In this document: in pieces, positions 15,902 to 26,325 of the stretch
Layout of the letters: the number at the start of each line of letters is the position of its first letter
Numbering within the stretch: the stretch's first letter is position 1
From: JACVRW01 sp963827065
GTDB taxonomy: Bacteria > Actinomycetota > Thermoleophilia > Solirubrobacterales > Thermoleophilaceae
Direction: 5' to 3'
Assembly: GCA_963827065.1 (NCBI GenBank)
Contig: CAWGZM010000002.1
Coordinates: 1-64,000 of the forward strand
Length of the DNA stretch: 64,000 nucleotides
Program-made: the position numbers and the translations under genes
The notes under the pieces: model-generated
Seen by the model: only the letters and a program-made list of their open reading frames with translations
Database searches by the model: none
What the model was told of the DNA's origin: nothing

Positions 15902-17659
15902 TCAGCTCGTCTGGAGGTCGGGGGAGGCGTAGATGAGCATCCGCAGCGCGTTCTGGCGCCAGGCGCGGTAGCGGTTGCGGTTGGTGCCGGTGAGGTTGCC
16001 GGGCACGCTGCTCGCCGCGAAGGCGGCGAGGATCGAGAGCGTCTCGGGCGTGAGGTCCGGGTCGGCCCAGAAGGCACGGGCCGCTGCGAGCGCCTGCTCG
16101 GGTGTCTCGTCGGCGCTGTAGGTGTTGATCGCGGTGCCCGTGATGTGGCGTCCCTCGTAGGCGCGCCGTACGAGCTCCCAGCGCCCCTTGACGGTCATCG
16201 TGTCGAGCCAGCGCGTGTCGTCCCAGCCAGCGACATCGGGCGGGTAGAAGAGCCGCTGGCCGGCGTCGTCCGACTGCCAGATGAGGTCCTCGCGATCGAC
16301 GGTCCGCTGCAGCCTGCGATACAGGCCGGCGAGGAAGACGACCGGCGGCTTGACGAGGCGCTGGCCGGCGTACAGGTCCGGGTGCATGAGGATCGCCTCG
16401 AGCAGCGGGCGCACCTGGTAGCCGCTCCAGACATAGAGGCTCTCGAGCGCCTGGCGGTCGCTCGCCGACGGCGGTGTGGCGATGAAGTAGCTCCAGAGCT
16501 TCTCCACGAAGAACGACGGATGCATCGAGTGCCCGACGCACAGCCGGACCGCGTCCTCCCAGGTCCACCTGCCGGCTTGCCCGAAGACCGTCTTCACGCC
16601 GGCGTCATGCCGGGTGGGGTCGAAGCGGAAGTTGTGGTAGAGCTGCTCGGCGCTCCAGGAGCTGCGCCAACCCGTGAGCGCCCGCGCAAGCTCGCGCACG
16701 TCGGTCTCCGTGTACGCGCCGCGATCGGCGCCGAGCGTGAACAGCTCCATCAGCTCGCGCGCGTAGTTCTCGTTCGGGCGGCCCTTCGCGTTCTGGTCCT
16801 GGTTCAGCCAGACGATCATCGCGCCGTCGGTCGTCACGTCGCGGACCAGCTGGTCGAAGCGGCCGAGCGCATGGCGGCGGAACGTCTCGTTCTGGGTGAG
16901 CATCAGCTCCTGGTCGCCGACGCCGTCGTTCGAGGTGGCGAACCAGTCGTGCCAGACGAGCGTCATGCGCTCGACGAGCGGCTGGCTCGTGCGGATCATG
17001 CGATCGAGGAACCAGAGGTGGTCGTGCCCGTAGCGGTCGACCGGCTTGATCGGGATGACCGGATCCGTGTCGAGCTCGTAGGCCTTGTACACGGGAGGCG
17101 CGCCCGTGAAGGTGGGCGGCCCCTCCGGCCTGGTGAGGGCGGCGACCGCGCGGTGCAGGCCGACCGCGGCGAGGAACTCGGCGTGGCCGGGCGAAGGACC
17201 GAAGCCGGCGCGCCACAGAAGGCGCTCCGCCTGGCGCACGCCGAAGGGACCGGAGTAGACCGCGATCGGCGAGGAGAGCCGCAGGTCGGACGGTGGCGGA
17301 GGAGCGGGCGGCGGCGGAACCGGGGCCTTCGGCACGACCCGCGGCTTCGCCGGCTTGCGCTTGTGCTTGCGCTTGCGCGTGCACGCCTTGAGCCGGCGCT
17401 TGCGGCGCTTGCGCGCGCTGTCGACGGCGTACGGCGAGTCGACCTCGCCGCGTCCCCGCACGACCCCGGCGCGACCTCCAGCGGAGCCGGCGCGCGGCCG
17501 CCGTGCCTCCGGATAGGGCGACTCGAATGTCGAGCGCCGGGCGCGCTTGCGGCGGCGCTTCGGAGGACGCGGAGGCGCGCAGCGTGGCTTCGTCTTGCGG
17601 CGCTTTTTCAGCTTGCGATTCTGCTTGCGGCGCGCCGCGGCCTCGGCGATCGGATCCAC
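15902..17659 (-). CDS. DUF1800 family protein with long basic N-terminus
   Basis: 585 aa. The DUF1800 core (about 145-585) shows AERLLWRAGFGPSPG, the LVWHDWFATS segment, NENYARELMELFTLG, ALTGWRS and FVEKLWSYF, all typical. The first about 125 residues are strongly basic (RKQNRKLKKRRKTK, RKRRKRRLKACTRKRKHKRK) followed by a Pro-rich linker (PVPPPPAPPPP). No signal peptide is visible, so it either reaches the surface with its Tat-exported DUF1501 partner or binds polyanions inside. It is first in the operon. Confidence 0.87.
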   Translation of the reverse strand: MDPIAEAAARRKQNRKLKKRRKTKPRCAPPRPPKRRRKRARRSTFESPYPEARRPRAGSAGGRAGVVRGRGEVDSPYAVDSARKRRKRRLKACTRKRKHKRKPAKPRVVPKAPVPPPPAPPPPSDLRLSSPIAVYSGPFGVRQAERLLWRAGFGPSPGHAEFLAAVGLHRAVAALTRPEGPPTFTGAPPVYKAYELDTDPVIPIKPVDRYGHDHLWFLDRMIRTSQPLVERMTLVWHDWFATSNDGVGDQELMLTQNETFRRHALGRFDQLVRDVTTDGAMIVWLNQDQNAKGRPNENYARELMELFTLGADRGAYTETDVRELARALTGWRSSWSAEQLYHNFRFDPTRHDAGVKTVFGQAGRWTWEDAVRLCVGHSMHPSFFVEKLWSYFIATPPSASDRQALESLYVWSGYQVRPLLEAILMHPDLYAGQRLVKPPVVFLAGLYRRLQRTVDREDLIWQSDDAGQRLFYPPDVAGWDDTRWLDTMTVKGRWELVRRAYEGRHITGTAINTYSADETPEQALAAARAFWADPDLTPETLSILAAFAASSVPGNLTGTNRNRYRAWRQNALRMLIYASPDLQTS

Positions 17660-17745
17660 GAGTTTCGCATCGGCCCGCGGCGATTCTCCGCCTGAGTCGG
17701 TGCGGGGTCCCCTAGTACATCCGTCCGCTCGACGGCCCGGATGCG

Positions 17746-19029
17746 CTACGTGATGCGGTCGAGACGCCGGACGATCGTCCGCGCGTGCTGCACGAAGGCA
17801 TCGGGGTCGAAGACGGCGTCGAGGTCCAGCTCAGGGGCGGCTTCGCTGAGCAGGTCGCGGAACTCGATGCCTTCGTCCCAGGCGCGCTGGGCCGCCCCCT
17901 GCACGGTGCGGTAGGCGTCGTCGCGCGAGCGCCCCGCCTCGACCAGCGCGAGCAGCGCGCGCTGCGAGTAGAGGGCACCGTGCGTTGCGTTCAGGTTCTC
18001 CCGCATGCGATCCGCATGGATAATCATCCCCTCGACCACCCGGACGGCGAGGTGCTGGGCGTAGTCGAGCAAGATCGTCGCGTCCGGCAGCGACACGCGC
18101 TCCACGGACGAGTGCGAGATGTCGCGCTCGTGCCAGAGCGCCACGTTCTCGAGGCCCGTGAGCGCGTAGGCGCGCAAGAGCCGGGCGATGCCCGATATGC
18201 GCTCGCTCACGATCGGGTTGCGCTTGTGGGGCATCGCGGACGAGCCCTTCTGGGAGCCCTCGCGGAACGGCTCCTCGACCTCGCGCACCTCGGTCCGCTG
18301 CAGGTGGCGAATCTCCGTGGCGAAGCGCTCGAGCCCCGCGCCTGCGAGCGCGATCGCCTCGAGCAGCTCGGCGTGACGGTCGCGCGGCACCACCTGCGTC
18401 GACACGTCCTCGCGGCCCAGGCCGAGCCGGCGCAGCACGGCCTCCTCGATCTCCGGCCCGTTGGCGGCGTAGGTGCCGACGGCACCGGATAGCGCGCCCA
18501 CCGACACGGTCTCGGCGGCCCGCTCGAGCCGGCGCGTGTTGCGGTGCGCCTCGAAGGCGAAGCCGGCGAGCTTGACGCCGAAGGTCGTCGGCTCGGCGTG
18601 CACGCCGTGGGTGCGGCCGACGCAGAGCGTGTCCACCTGCTCGCGCGCGCGCCTGATCAGCGCATCGCGGTAGTCGTGCGCGCCGCCGACCAGCACCATC
18701 GCCGCCTGCGAGAGCTGCAGCCCGAGCCCCGTGTCGAGGACGTCCGACGAGGTCAGCCCGTGGTGCACCCAGCGGCCCTGCTCGCCGACCGACTCCGCCA
18801 CCACGTCGACGAACGCCGCGACGTCGTGGTCGGTCACCTTCTCGCGCTCGTTGACGGCCTCGACCGTGAAGGCGGCGCGGTCACGGATGACGGCCCCGTC
18901 CTCCTCCGGCACGACCCCCTGCTCGACGAGCGCGTCGACCACGGCGAGCTCGACCTGGAGCCAGGTGTCGAGCTTGCGCCGCTCGGACCAGATCGCCCCC
19001 ATCTCGGGCCGGGTGTAGCGCTCGATCAC
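17746..19029 (-). CDS. purB: Adenylosuccinate lyase
   Basis: 427 aa. It cleaves SAICAR to AICAR and adenylosuccinate to AMP, releasing fumarate. The superfamily signature GSSAMPHKRNP is at 262-272, with the catalytic loop serine. The general acid region GRTHGVHAEP contains His141. The protein starts at the conserved YTRPEMGAIWSE. It lies 16 bp downstream of purE in the purD-purE-purB run. Confidence 0.97.
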   Translation of the reverse strand: MIERYTRPEMGAIWSERRKLDTWLQVELAVVDALVEQGVVPEEDGAVIRDRAAFTVEAVNEREKVTDHDVAAFVDVVAESVGEQGRWVHHGLTSSDVLDTGLGLQLSQAAMVLVGGAHDYRDALIRRAREQVDTLCVGRTHGVHAEPTTFGVKLAGFAFEAHRNTRRLERAAETVSVGALSGAVGTYAANGPEIEEAVLRRLGLGREDVSTQVVPRDRHAELLEAIALAGAGLERFATEIRHLQRTEVREVEEPFREGSQKGSSAMPHKRNPIVSERISGIARLLRAYALTGLENVALWHERDISHSSVERVSLPDATILLDYAQHLAVRVVEGMIIHADRMRENLNATHGALYSQRALLALVEAGRSRDDAYRTVQGAAQRAWDEGIEFRDLLSEAAPELDLDAVFDPDAFVQHARTIVRRLDRIT

Positions 19030-19045
19030 CGGCTGATGCCCGTGC

Positions 19046-19528
19046 TCAGACGCTCAGGATGCGCGCCGCGAGCACGGCGGCGTTCTTCGCGTTGTCGACG
19101 CCGACGGTCGCCACCGGCACGCCCGGCGGCATCTGCGAGATCGCGAGCAGCGCGTCGAGCCCGCCCGCCACCGAGGTCTTCGAGGTGAGCGGTACGCCGA
19201 TCACGGGCAGATCGGTGTGCGCCGCGACCACGCCCGGCAGCGCCGCGGCGAGACCGGCTCCGGCGATGATCACCTTGAGCCCGCGCATGCGCGCGTTCTT
19301 CGCGTAGTCGGCCACCGTGTCCGGGTCGCGGTGCGCGCTCATCACGCGCATCTCGTGGCGGACGCCGAGCTCCTCGAGCTGCGTGGCCGCCTTCTCCATC
19401 ATCGGCATGTCGCTCTTCGAGCCCATGACGATGCCTACCTGCGGCGCGTCGTCCACGTCGAGCTCGTCGAACTGGTGCTCGACAGCCGTCTCGGTCACGG
19501 GCGCAGCCGGGAACTCCTCGGTGCTCAC
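19046..19528 (-). CDS. purE: N5-carboxyaminoimidazole ribonucleotide mutase
   Basis: 160 aa. Class I PurE motifs are VGIVMGSKSDMPMM (about 31-44) and SAHRDPD (64-70, catalytic His66), then GVPLTSKTSVAGGLDALL. The first about 28 residues are an acidic extension not shared by short PurE proteins. GTG 19528 overlaps the purD stop (GTGA). The usual partner purK is not in the window; it may be elsewhere. Confidence 0.95.
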   Translation of the reverse strand: MSTEEFPAAPVTETAVEHQFDELDVDDAPQVGIVMGSKSDMPMMEKAATQLEELGVRHEMRVMSAHRDPDTVADYAKNARMRGLKVIIAGAGLAAALPGVVAAHTDLPVIGVPLTSKTSVAGGLDALLAISQMPPGVPVATVGVDNAKNAAVLAARILSV

Positions 19529-20787
19529 GCCTCGACCCTATCCACTGCGCGCAGTGCGATGTCGGTTCGCATCTGCCGTCCGTCGAACTCGATCTCGGAC
19601 GCGGCGGCGTAGGCGCGCTCGCGCGCCTCGGCGGGCCCGTCGCCGAGGGCCGTCACGGCGAGCACGCGGCCGCCGGCGGTCACGATCTCGCCGTCGCGCT
19701 CGGCCGTGCCGGCGTGGAACACCTCGGCGCCGGCCGCAGCCGCGGCGTCGAGCCCCGAGATGACGTCGCCCTTCGAGGATGACTCGGGATAGCCACGCGA
19801 TGCCAGCACGACCGTCACCGCCCAGTCGCCAGACCACTCGGGCTCGACACCCTCGAGCCCGCCGAGGCGCGTCGAGGCCTCGAGCAGCTCGAGCAGGTCG
19901 GAGCGCAGCCGCGGCAGGACGGCCTGCGTCTCCGGGTCGCCGAAGCGGGCGTTGTACTCGAGCACCTTCGGCCCCGCCGGGCCCATCATGAGCCCCGCGT
20001 AGAGCACGCCGTGGAAGGGCGTGCCGCGCCGGCGCAGCTCGTCGACGATCGGCTGGTGGACGACCGCGGCGAGCTCCTGGGCGCGTGCATCGTCGAACCC
20101 GGGCACGGGCGAGTAGCTCCCCATTCCGCCCGTGTTCGGCCCCTCGTCGCCGTCGAAGATGCGCTTGTAGTCCTGGGCGGGAGCGAGCGGCAGCGCGCGC
20201 TCGCCGTCGCAGAGCGCGAGCAGCGAGAGCTCCTCGCCCTCGAGGAACTCCTCCAGCACGACCTCGGTCTCGCCGAAGCGGCGCTCGCCGAAGAAGACGT
20301 CGAGCGCGGCGCGCGCCTCGCGTTCGTCCGCGGCGATGATCACGCCCTTGCCGGCGGCGAGCACGTCCGCCTTCAGCACCGCCGGATAGGAAGCGCAGGC
20401 GAGGTGCTCCGCCGCCTCCTCGCGCGTGCGGAACAGGACGTGCGAGGCGGTGGGCACGCCCGTCTCCTTCATCAGCTGCTTCGCGTAGGCCTTCGAGCCC
20501 TCGATGCGGGCGGCCTCCCCGGTCGGCCCGAAGGCCGCTATGCCCGCCGCGGCCAACTCGTCGACGAGCCCGGCGACGAGCGGCGCCTCTGGCCCGACCA
20601 CCACCAGGTCGACGCCGCGCTCACGCGCGAGGCCGACGAGATCGTCGTCCGGCAGGCACTCGACGCCGTCCCGGGCGATGCCGGCGTTACCGGGCGCACA
20701 CAGCAGCTCCGGCCTGCGCGGGCTGCGGAGCAGCGTGCGGACGAGCGCGTGCTCGCGTCCTCCGCCGCCGACTACGAGAACTGTCAA
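19525..20787 (-). CDS. purD: Phosphoribosylamine--glycine ligase (GAR synthetase)
   Basis: 420 aa, ATP-grasp enzyme that joins phosphoribosylamine and glycine. Motifs: VLVVGGGGREHAL at the N-terminus, the ATP-grasp LEEFLEGEELSLLALCDG, and the metal-binding EYNARFGDPETQAVLPRL. The start is a TTG at 20787 overlapping the stop of the GYD protein gene (TTGA); the conserved VLVVGGGG follows after two residues, so no later start is possible. Confidence 0.96.
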   Translation of the reverse strand: MTVLVVGGGGREHALVRTLLRSPRRPELLCAPGNAGIARDGVECLPDDDLVGLARERGVDLVVVGPEAPLVAGLVDELAAAGIAAFGPTGEAARIEGSKAYAKQLMKETGVPTASHVLFRTREEAAEHLACASYPAVLKADVLAAGKGVIIAADEREARAALDVFFGERRFGETEVVLEEFLEGEELSLLALCDGERALPLAPAQDYKRIFDGDEGPNTGGMGSYSPVPGFDDARAQELAAVVHQPIVDELRRRGTPFHGVLYAGLMMGPAGPKVLEYNARFGDPETQAVLPRLRSDLLELLEASTRLGGLEGVEPEWSGDWAVTVVLASRGYPESSSKGDVISGLDAAAAAGAEVFHAGTAERDGEIVTAGGRVLAVTALGDGPAEARERAYAAASEIEFDGRQMRTDIALRAVDRVEA

Positions 20788-21065
20788 AGCGCCGCGATGA
20801 AGTCGTCCACGGGAATCGCGGCCAGTGTCTCGTAGTGGCTCGTGCCGCGCGAGCCGAGCTCCATCGAGACGCGCGCGATCGTCTTCTCGTCCGGCGCCTC
20901 GACGATGTTCACGAAGTCGTAGCGCCCGAGCACGGCCCACTGCGCGGTGACGGTCACGCCGAGCTGCTCGATCTCCTTGTTCACCTCGCGAATGCGCTGC
21001 GGGTTGCTCTTGAGCGTCTGCACGCCCTCGGGTGTAAGGGTGGACAGCATCACGAAGGTCGGCAC
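20784..21065 (-). CDS. GYD domain protein
   Basis: 93 aa, whole protein a GYD domain (ferredoxin-like fold): MLSTLTPEGVQTLKSNPQRI, WAVLGRYDFVNIVEAPDE. Proteins of this family are small and of unknown function, often next to purine genes in actinobacteria (my recollection). It is translationally coupled to purD through TTGA and is the first gene of that operon, so a role in sensing or assisting purine synthesis is plausible. GTG start at 21065 with AAGGAA-like sequence upstream. Confidence 0.82.
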   Translation of the reverse strand: MPTFVMLSTLTPEGVQTLKSNPQRIREVNKEIEQLGVTVTAQWAVLGRYDFVNIVEAPDEKTIARVSMELGSRGTSHYETLAAIPVDDFIAAL

Positions 21066-21151
21066 GGTGTTCCTTTCGCTGGAGACCTACTTCGCGCGTG
21101 AATGTAGCCTGACGGCGCAGCGCGCGCCCACACCCAATCTGGAGAGTCCGA

Positions 21152-21835
21152 ATGAAGCTCCGCCTCACCGCGGTGGCAAGCGTCGCCACCGCGCTCACAG
21201 TTCCCGCGACTGCCTCGGCGGCCACGCTGGAGATCGTCCCGGACCAGCCTTGCTACGGCTCCGGCCAGACCGTCAGCCTGCTCGGCACAGGATTCACGCC
21301 CAGCCTCATGAACGGCATCGCGGTAACGAAGGACGGCGAGAGCATCGGATCGCTGACGACCGACGCGACGGGCGCGTTCAACGGCTCGCTGCGGCTCGGT
21401 CAGGCAAACGGCAGGCGGACGAGCATGTACACGGCCACCGACACCTCGAACCCGACGCTGACCGCCTCGGACCAGATCACCGTGAGCGAGACCGACGTCG
21501 GCCTGCGGCCGAAGAGCGGCGCGCCCGGGCGCAGGGTGCGGATCAAGGCGGTCGGGTTCACCGCGGGCGGCGAGCGCCTGTGGGCTCACGTCACGCGCAA
21601 CGACAAGACGCGCAACCGGCCGGTCGGAAGGCTGAAGGGGGCGTGCAAGGGCATCACGAAGAAGCGCCGGCTGCTGCCGCGGAACGCGAAGGTCGGCGTC
21701 TACACGGTCCAGTTCGACGCCTTCCGGAAGTACAGCCGCCGGCGCGCCCAGAGCGTGAGCTACACGATCACGGTGCGCCGAGTCGTCAGGCCGTCAGCAT
21801 CGGCGAGCGTGACGAGCTGGTCGCGGATCTACTGA
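21152..21835 (+). CDS. Exported beta-rich protein, IPT/Ig-like
   Basis: 227 aa. The signal peptide is about residues 1-23 (ends TASAA). Two Ig-like halves follow: residues 27-110 (VSLLGTGFTPSLMNGIAVTK) and 115-215 (GAPGRRVRIKAVGFTAGGE), each starting with the Gly-rich GxGF pattern of IPT/TIG-like folds. Two cysteines (C33 region and GACKG) could form a disulfide. No enzyme motif is seen. Good AT-poor leader with GGAGAG upstream of ATG 21152. It is divergent from the purD operon. Confidence 0.75.
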   Translation: MKLRLTAVASVATALTVPATASAATLEIVPDQPCYGSGQTVSLLGTGFTPSLMNGIAVTKDGESIGSLTTDATGAFNGSLRLGQANGRRTSMYTATDTSNPTLTASDQITVSETDVGLRPKSGAPGRRVRIKAVGFTAGGERLWAHVTRNDKTRNRPVGRLKGACKGITKKRRLLPRNAKVGVYTVQFDAFRKYSRRRAQSVSYTITVRRVVRPSASASVTSWSRIY

Positions 21836-21836
21836 G

Positions 21837-22907
21837 CTAACCCGGCCAGGAGACCCGCAGCGCGAAGGGGCCGGCGCCGCTGTGGCGGCGCACGGTCACG
21901 GTCACGGTCTCGACGGGCCGGCGCCGGCACCACTCGACGGCGAGCGCACGGCCACCAAGGAGCTTGCGCCCGGCCGCGAAGCCGGCCGTCCGTACGGAGA
22001 CCCCGGCGCGCAGCCGCGCCGGGCCGGCGAGCCGGACCCCGACCGCGCCGTCGAGCCGCAGCCGGAAACGGAATTGCCGCACTGCCCTGCGCCCCTGACC
22101 GAGCCGGCCGCGGAAGGTCCGCGAGCGCGGGCCCGTCCAGGGATGCAGCACGTCGCGGCGGATCGCCGCGTACGCGGAGCGGCCGGGACGCAGGATGCGG
22201 CTGTACTGCCAGGCGGCCTCGGGATATTGAATGTGCGCGTAGCCGTCGGCGAAGCCCTCGCCGGGATCGCTCAGGTAGTGACGGCCCTGGTTGCCCGGAA
22301 ACAGGCGGCCGGCGTTCACGTGAGAGCAGACGCGCATGGCGCTCGACCAATGCTTGGCGCCCCAGTCGAGTGCGTTCCATGGGGAGTTCGAGCGCCGGCT
22401 CGCGACGTGGTGCCCGTACTCGTGCGTGAGCGCGTACTCGATCGGCACGCCGCGGACGGCCTCGCCCGGAACGTACATGCGCTGAGTGTCGACGCCGTAG
22501 CAGGCGACGGCCCCGGGCCCGCCACAGATGCGCGCGATCTCACGCGGCGCGCCGACGTACACGGACAGGCTGCCGAGCTCGGGGCCGTGCAGAAGCGAGT
22601 CGAGGAATCCGACGAGCGCGCGGTCGGCCGCGACGTCATCCGGATACGCGCGCGAGACGCGGACGCGCACGCGCTGCCCGTCCGTGGTCGTATACGCGCG
22701 CGTGGGGCCGGACGCACTCGCGGCGCTCGCGACGGGCCCCTCGAGCACCGTGTCGTTCAGATGCACATGGGCCGGTGCCGCAATCGCGGCCAGGGGCCGC
22801 TCGCCCGGGACGTCGCGCTCGCGCGCCGAGGCCGCGAGCGGAAAAGCCAGCAGCACGGCGACCCCAACCGCCGTGACACGGGCGCCGGGGCGAATGAGCG
22901 ATGCCAC
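21837..22907 (-). CDS. Exported putative zinc metallopeptidase
   Basis: 356 aa. The signal peptide is about residues 1-28 (AASA). The zinc-binding HExxH is visible as THEYGHHVASRRS, with a downstream Glu in DPGEGFADGYAH that fits a third ligand of gluzincin-like enzymes. The C-terminal about 100 residues (from about 255) are basic and beta-rich and may bind the cell surface. Substrate unknown. It is convergent with the Ig-like protein gene (1 bp apart) and lies 47 bp downstream of the clpB stop on the same strand. Confidence 0.78.
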   Translation of the reverse strand: MASLIRPGARVTAVGVAVLLAFPLAASARERDVPGERPLAAIAAPAHVHLNDTVLEGPVASAASASGPTRAYTTTDGQRVRVRVSRAYPDDVAADRALVGFLDSLLHGPELGSLSVYVGAPREIARICGGPGAVACYGVDTQRMYVPGEAVRGVPIEYALTHEYGHHVASRRSNSPWNALDWGAKHWSSAMRVCSHVNAGRLFPGNQGRHYLSDPGEGFADGYAHIQYPEAAWQYSRILRPGRSAYAAIRRDVLHPWTGPRSRTFRGRLGQGRRAVRQFRFRLRLDGAVGVRLAGPARLRAGVSVRTAGFAAGRKLLGGRALAVEWCRRRPVETVTVTVRRHSGAGPFALRVSWPG

Positions 22908-22954
22908 GCTGAATCAACGTGGCCCGCCCCGGGGCTCTTCCGGACCGCGCCCGG

Positions 22955-25504
<2,550 letters not shown>

Positions 25505-25510
25505 AGAAAA

Positions 25511-25531
25511 CCTAAGTCAGCTTATAGCAAG
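25511..25531 (-). promoter_or_regulatory. HAIR-like HspR operator over the clpB -10
   Basis: Minus strand reads CTTGCTA-N7-ACTTAGG against the HAIR consensus CTTGAGT-N7-ACTCAAG: 9 of 14 positions match with exact 7-nt spacing. A TATAAG -10-like hexamer (25521-25526) lies inside it, 16 nt before the ATG, so a bound repressor would block RNA polymerase. Confidence 0.45.
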
Positions 25532-25703
25532 GCTGTGAAAGCGTCCACCCTGCGCGACCTCGGTGCCGAGGCTATGACCGGTCGTCAGCGCCTGCGCCAG
25601 GCGCGCGCGCTCCTGGCCGAGCTGCAGCGGCCGCGGCCGCCGAGCTTCGGCTGCGCATCGCCGGGCCCTGACGGGCCCGCGACCATCTATCTTCGGCGCG
25701 ACC

Positions 25704-26312
25704 GTGGCCGACGAGCCCGACAGCCCAGCCGACCTGCGTCGCCGCGCGGTCGAGCTGCTCGAGCACAACCTGCAGCGGGTGGAGACGACGCCGCGGCGCC
25801 CGCTCGACCCGAACATGATCCGGACCGAGGCCGACCAGGCGGTCGTGAACGTCTCAGCCGCCTTCGAGACCCTGAACGCGCTCGGTCTCGTTACCGAAGC
25901 GGACCGCGAGCGCTTCTTCCGGCGGCTGCGCGAGATCACGAGCACCGCCTACGCGCCGTTCCGGGGGGTTGAGCTACGGCGTGTCGTGCGCGCCGAGCCG
26001 GCCCGCGAGACGCCCGGCCTGCACCTGCTCGCCGCCGAGCTCTACGGCGACGGCGTGCTGCTTCGCTGGCTGTTCGTCTCCCCGCCGGCCAACCCCGACA
26101 GCGCCGCGGGCGGCGAGCACCGGCCGCCGGCCGCCTTCTCGCTCTGGGACGACGCCGGGACGGCCTACACGCCTCAGGGCGGCGGCTGGATCCCCGGACA
26201 CCACCTGCGCGGGGATACGGCCTTCGTGCCGGCGGTACCCGCCGCCGCGACGAGGCTCGAGATCGCCGCCGGCCGCCACCGGTTCGAGCTGCAGTTGCGC
26301 GCGCCCGCCTGA
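25704..26312 (+). CDS. Hypothetical protein
   Basis: 202 aa. The N-terminal half (1-85) is mostly helical and charged (DLRRRAVELLEHNLQRVE, ETLNALGLVTEADRERFFRRL). The C-terminal half (about 90-200) is beta-rich with LRWLFVSPP, FSLWDDAGTAYTPQGGG and FELQLRAPA. I do not recognise a family; no signal peptide or membrane segment. GTG 25704 is used. It is convergent with the Pro/Ala-rich gene (13 bp apart). Confidence 0.7.
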   Translation: MADEPDSPADLRRRAVELLEHNLQRVETTPRRPLDPNMIRTEADQAVVNVSAAFETLNALGLVTEADRERFFRRLREITSTAYAPFRGVELRRVVRAEPARETPGLHLLAAELYGDGVLLRWLFVSPPANPDSAAGGEHRPPAAFSLWDDAGTAYTPQGGGWIPGHHLRGDTAFVPAVPAAATRLEIAAGRHRFELQLRAPA

Positions 26313-26325
26313 GACAGGCCCCGGC

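Noticed and set aside
25517..25700. Possible small gene starting GTG near 25533 between clpB and the hypothetical protein
   Set aside because: No ribosome site, no stop at a sensible place and no protein-like composition; it runs into the next gene in another frame.
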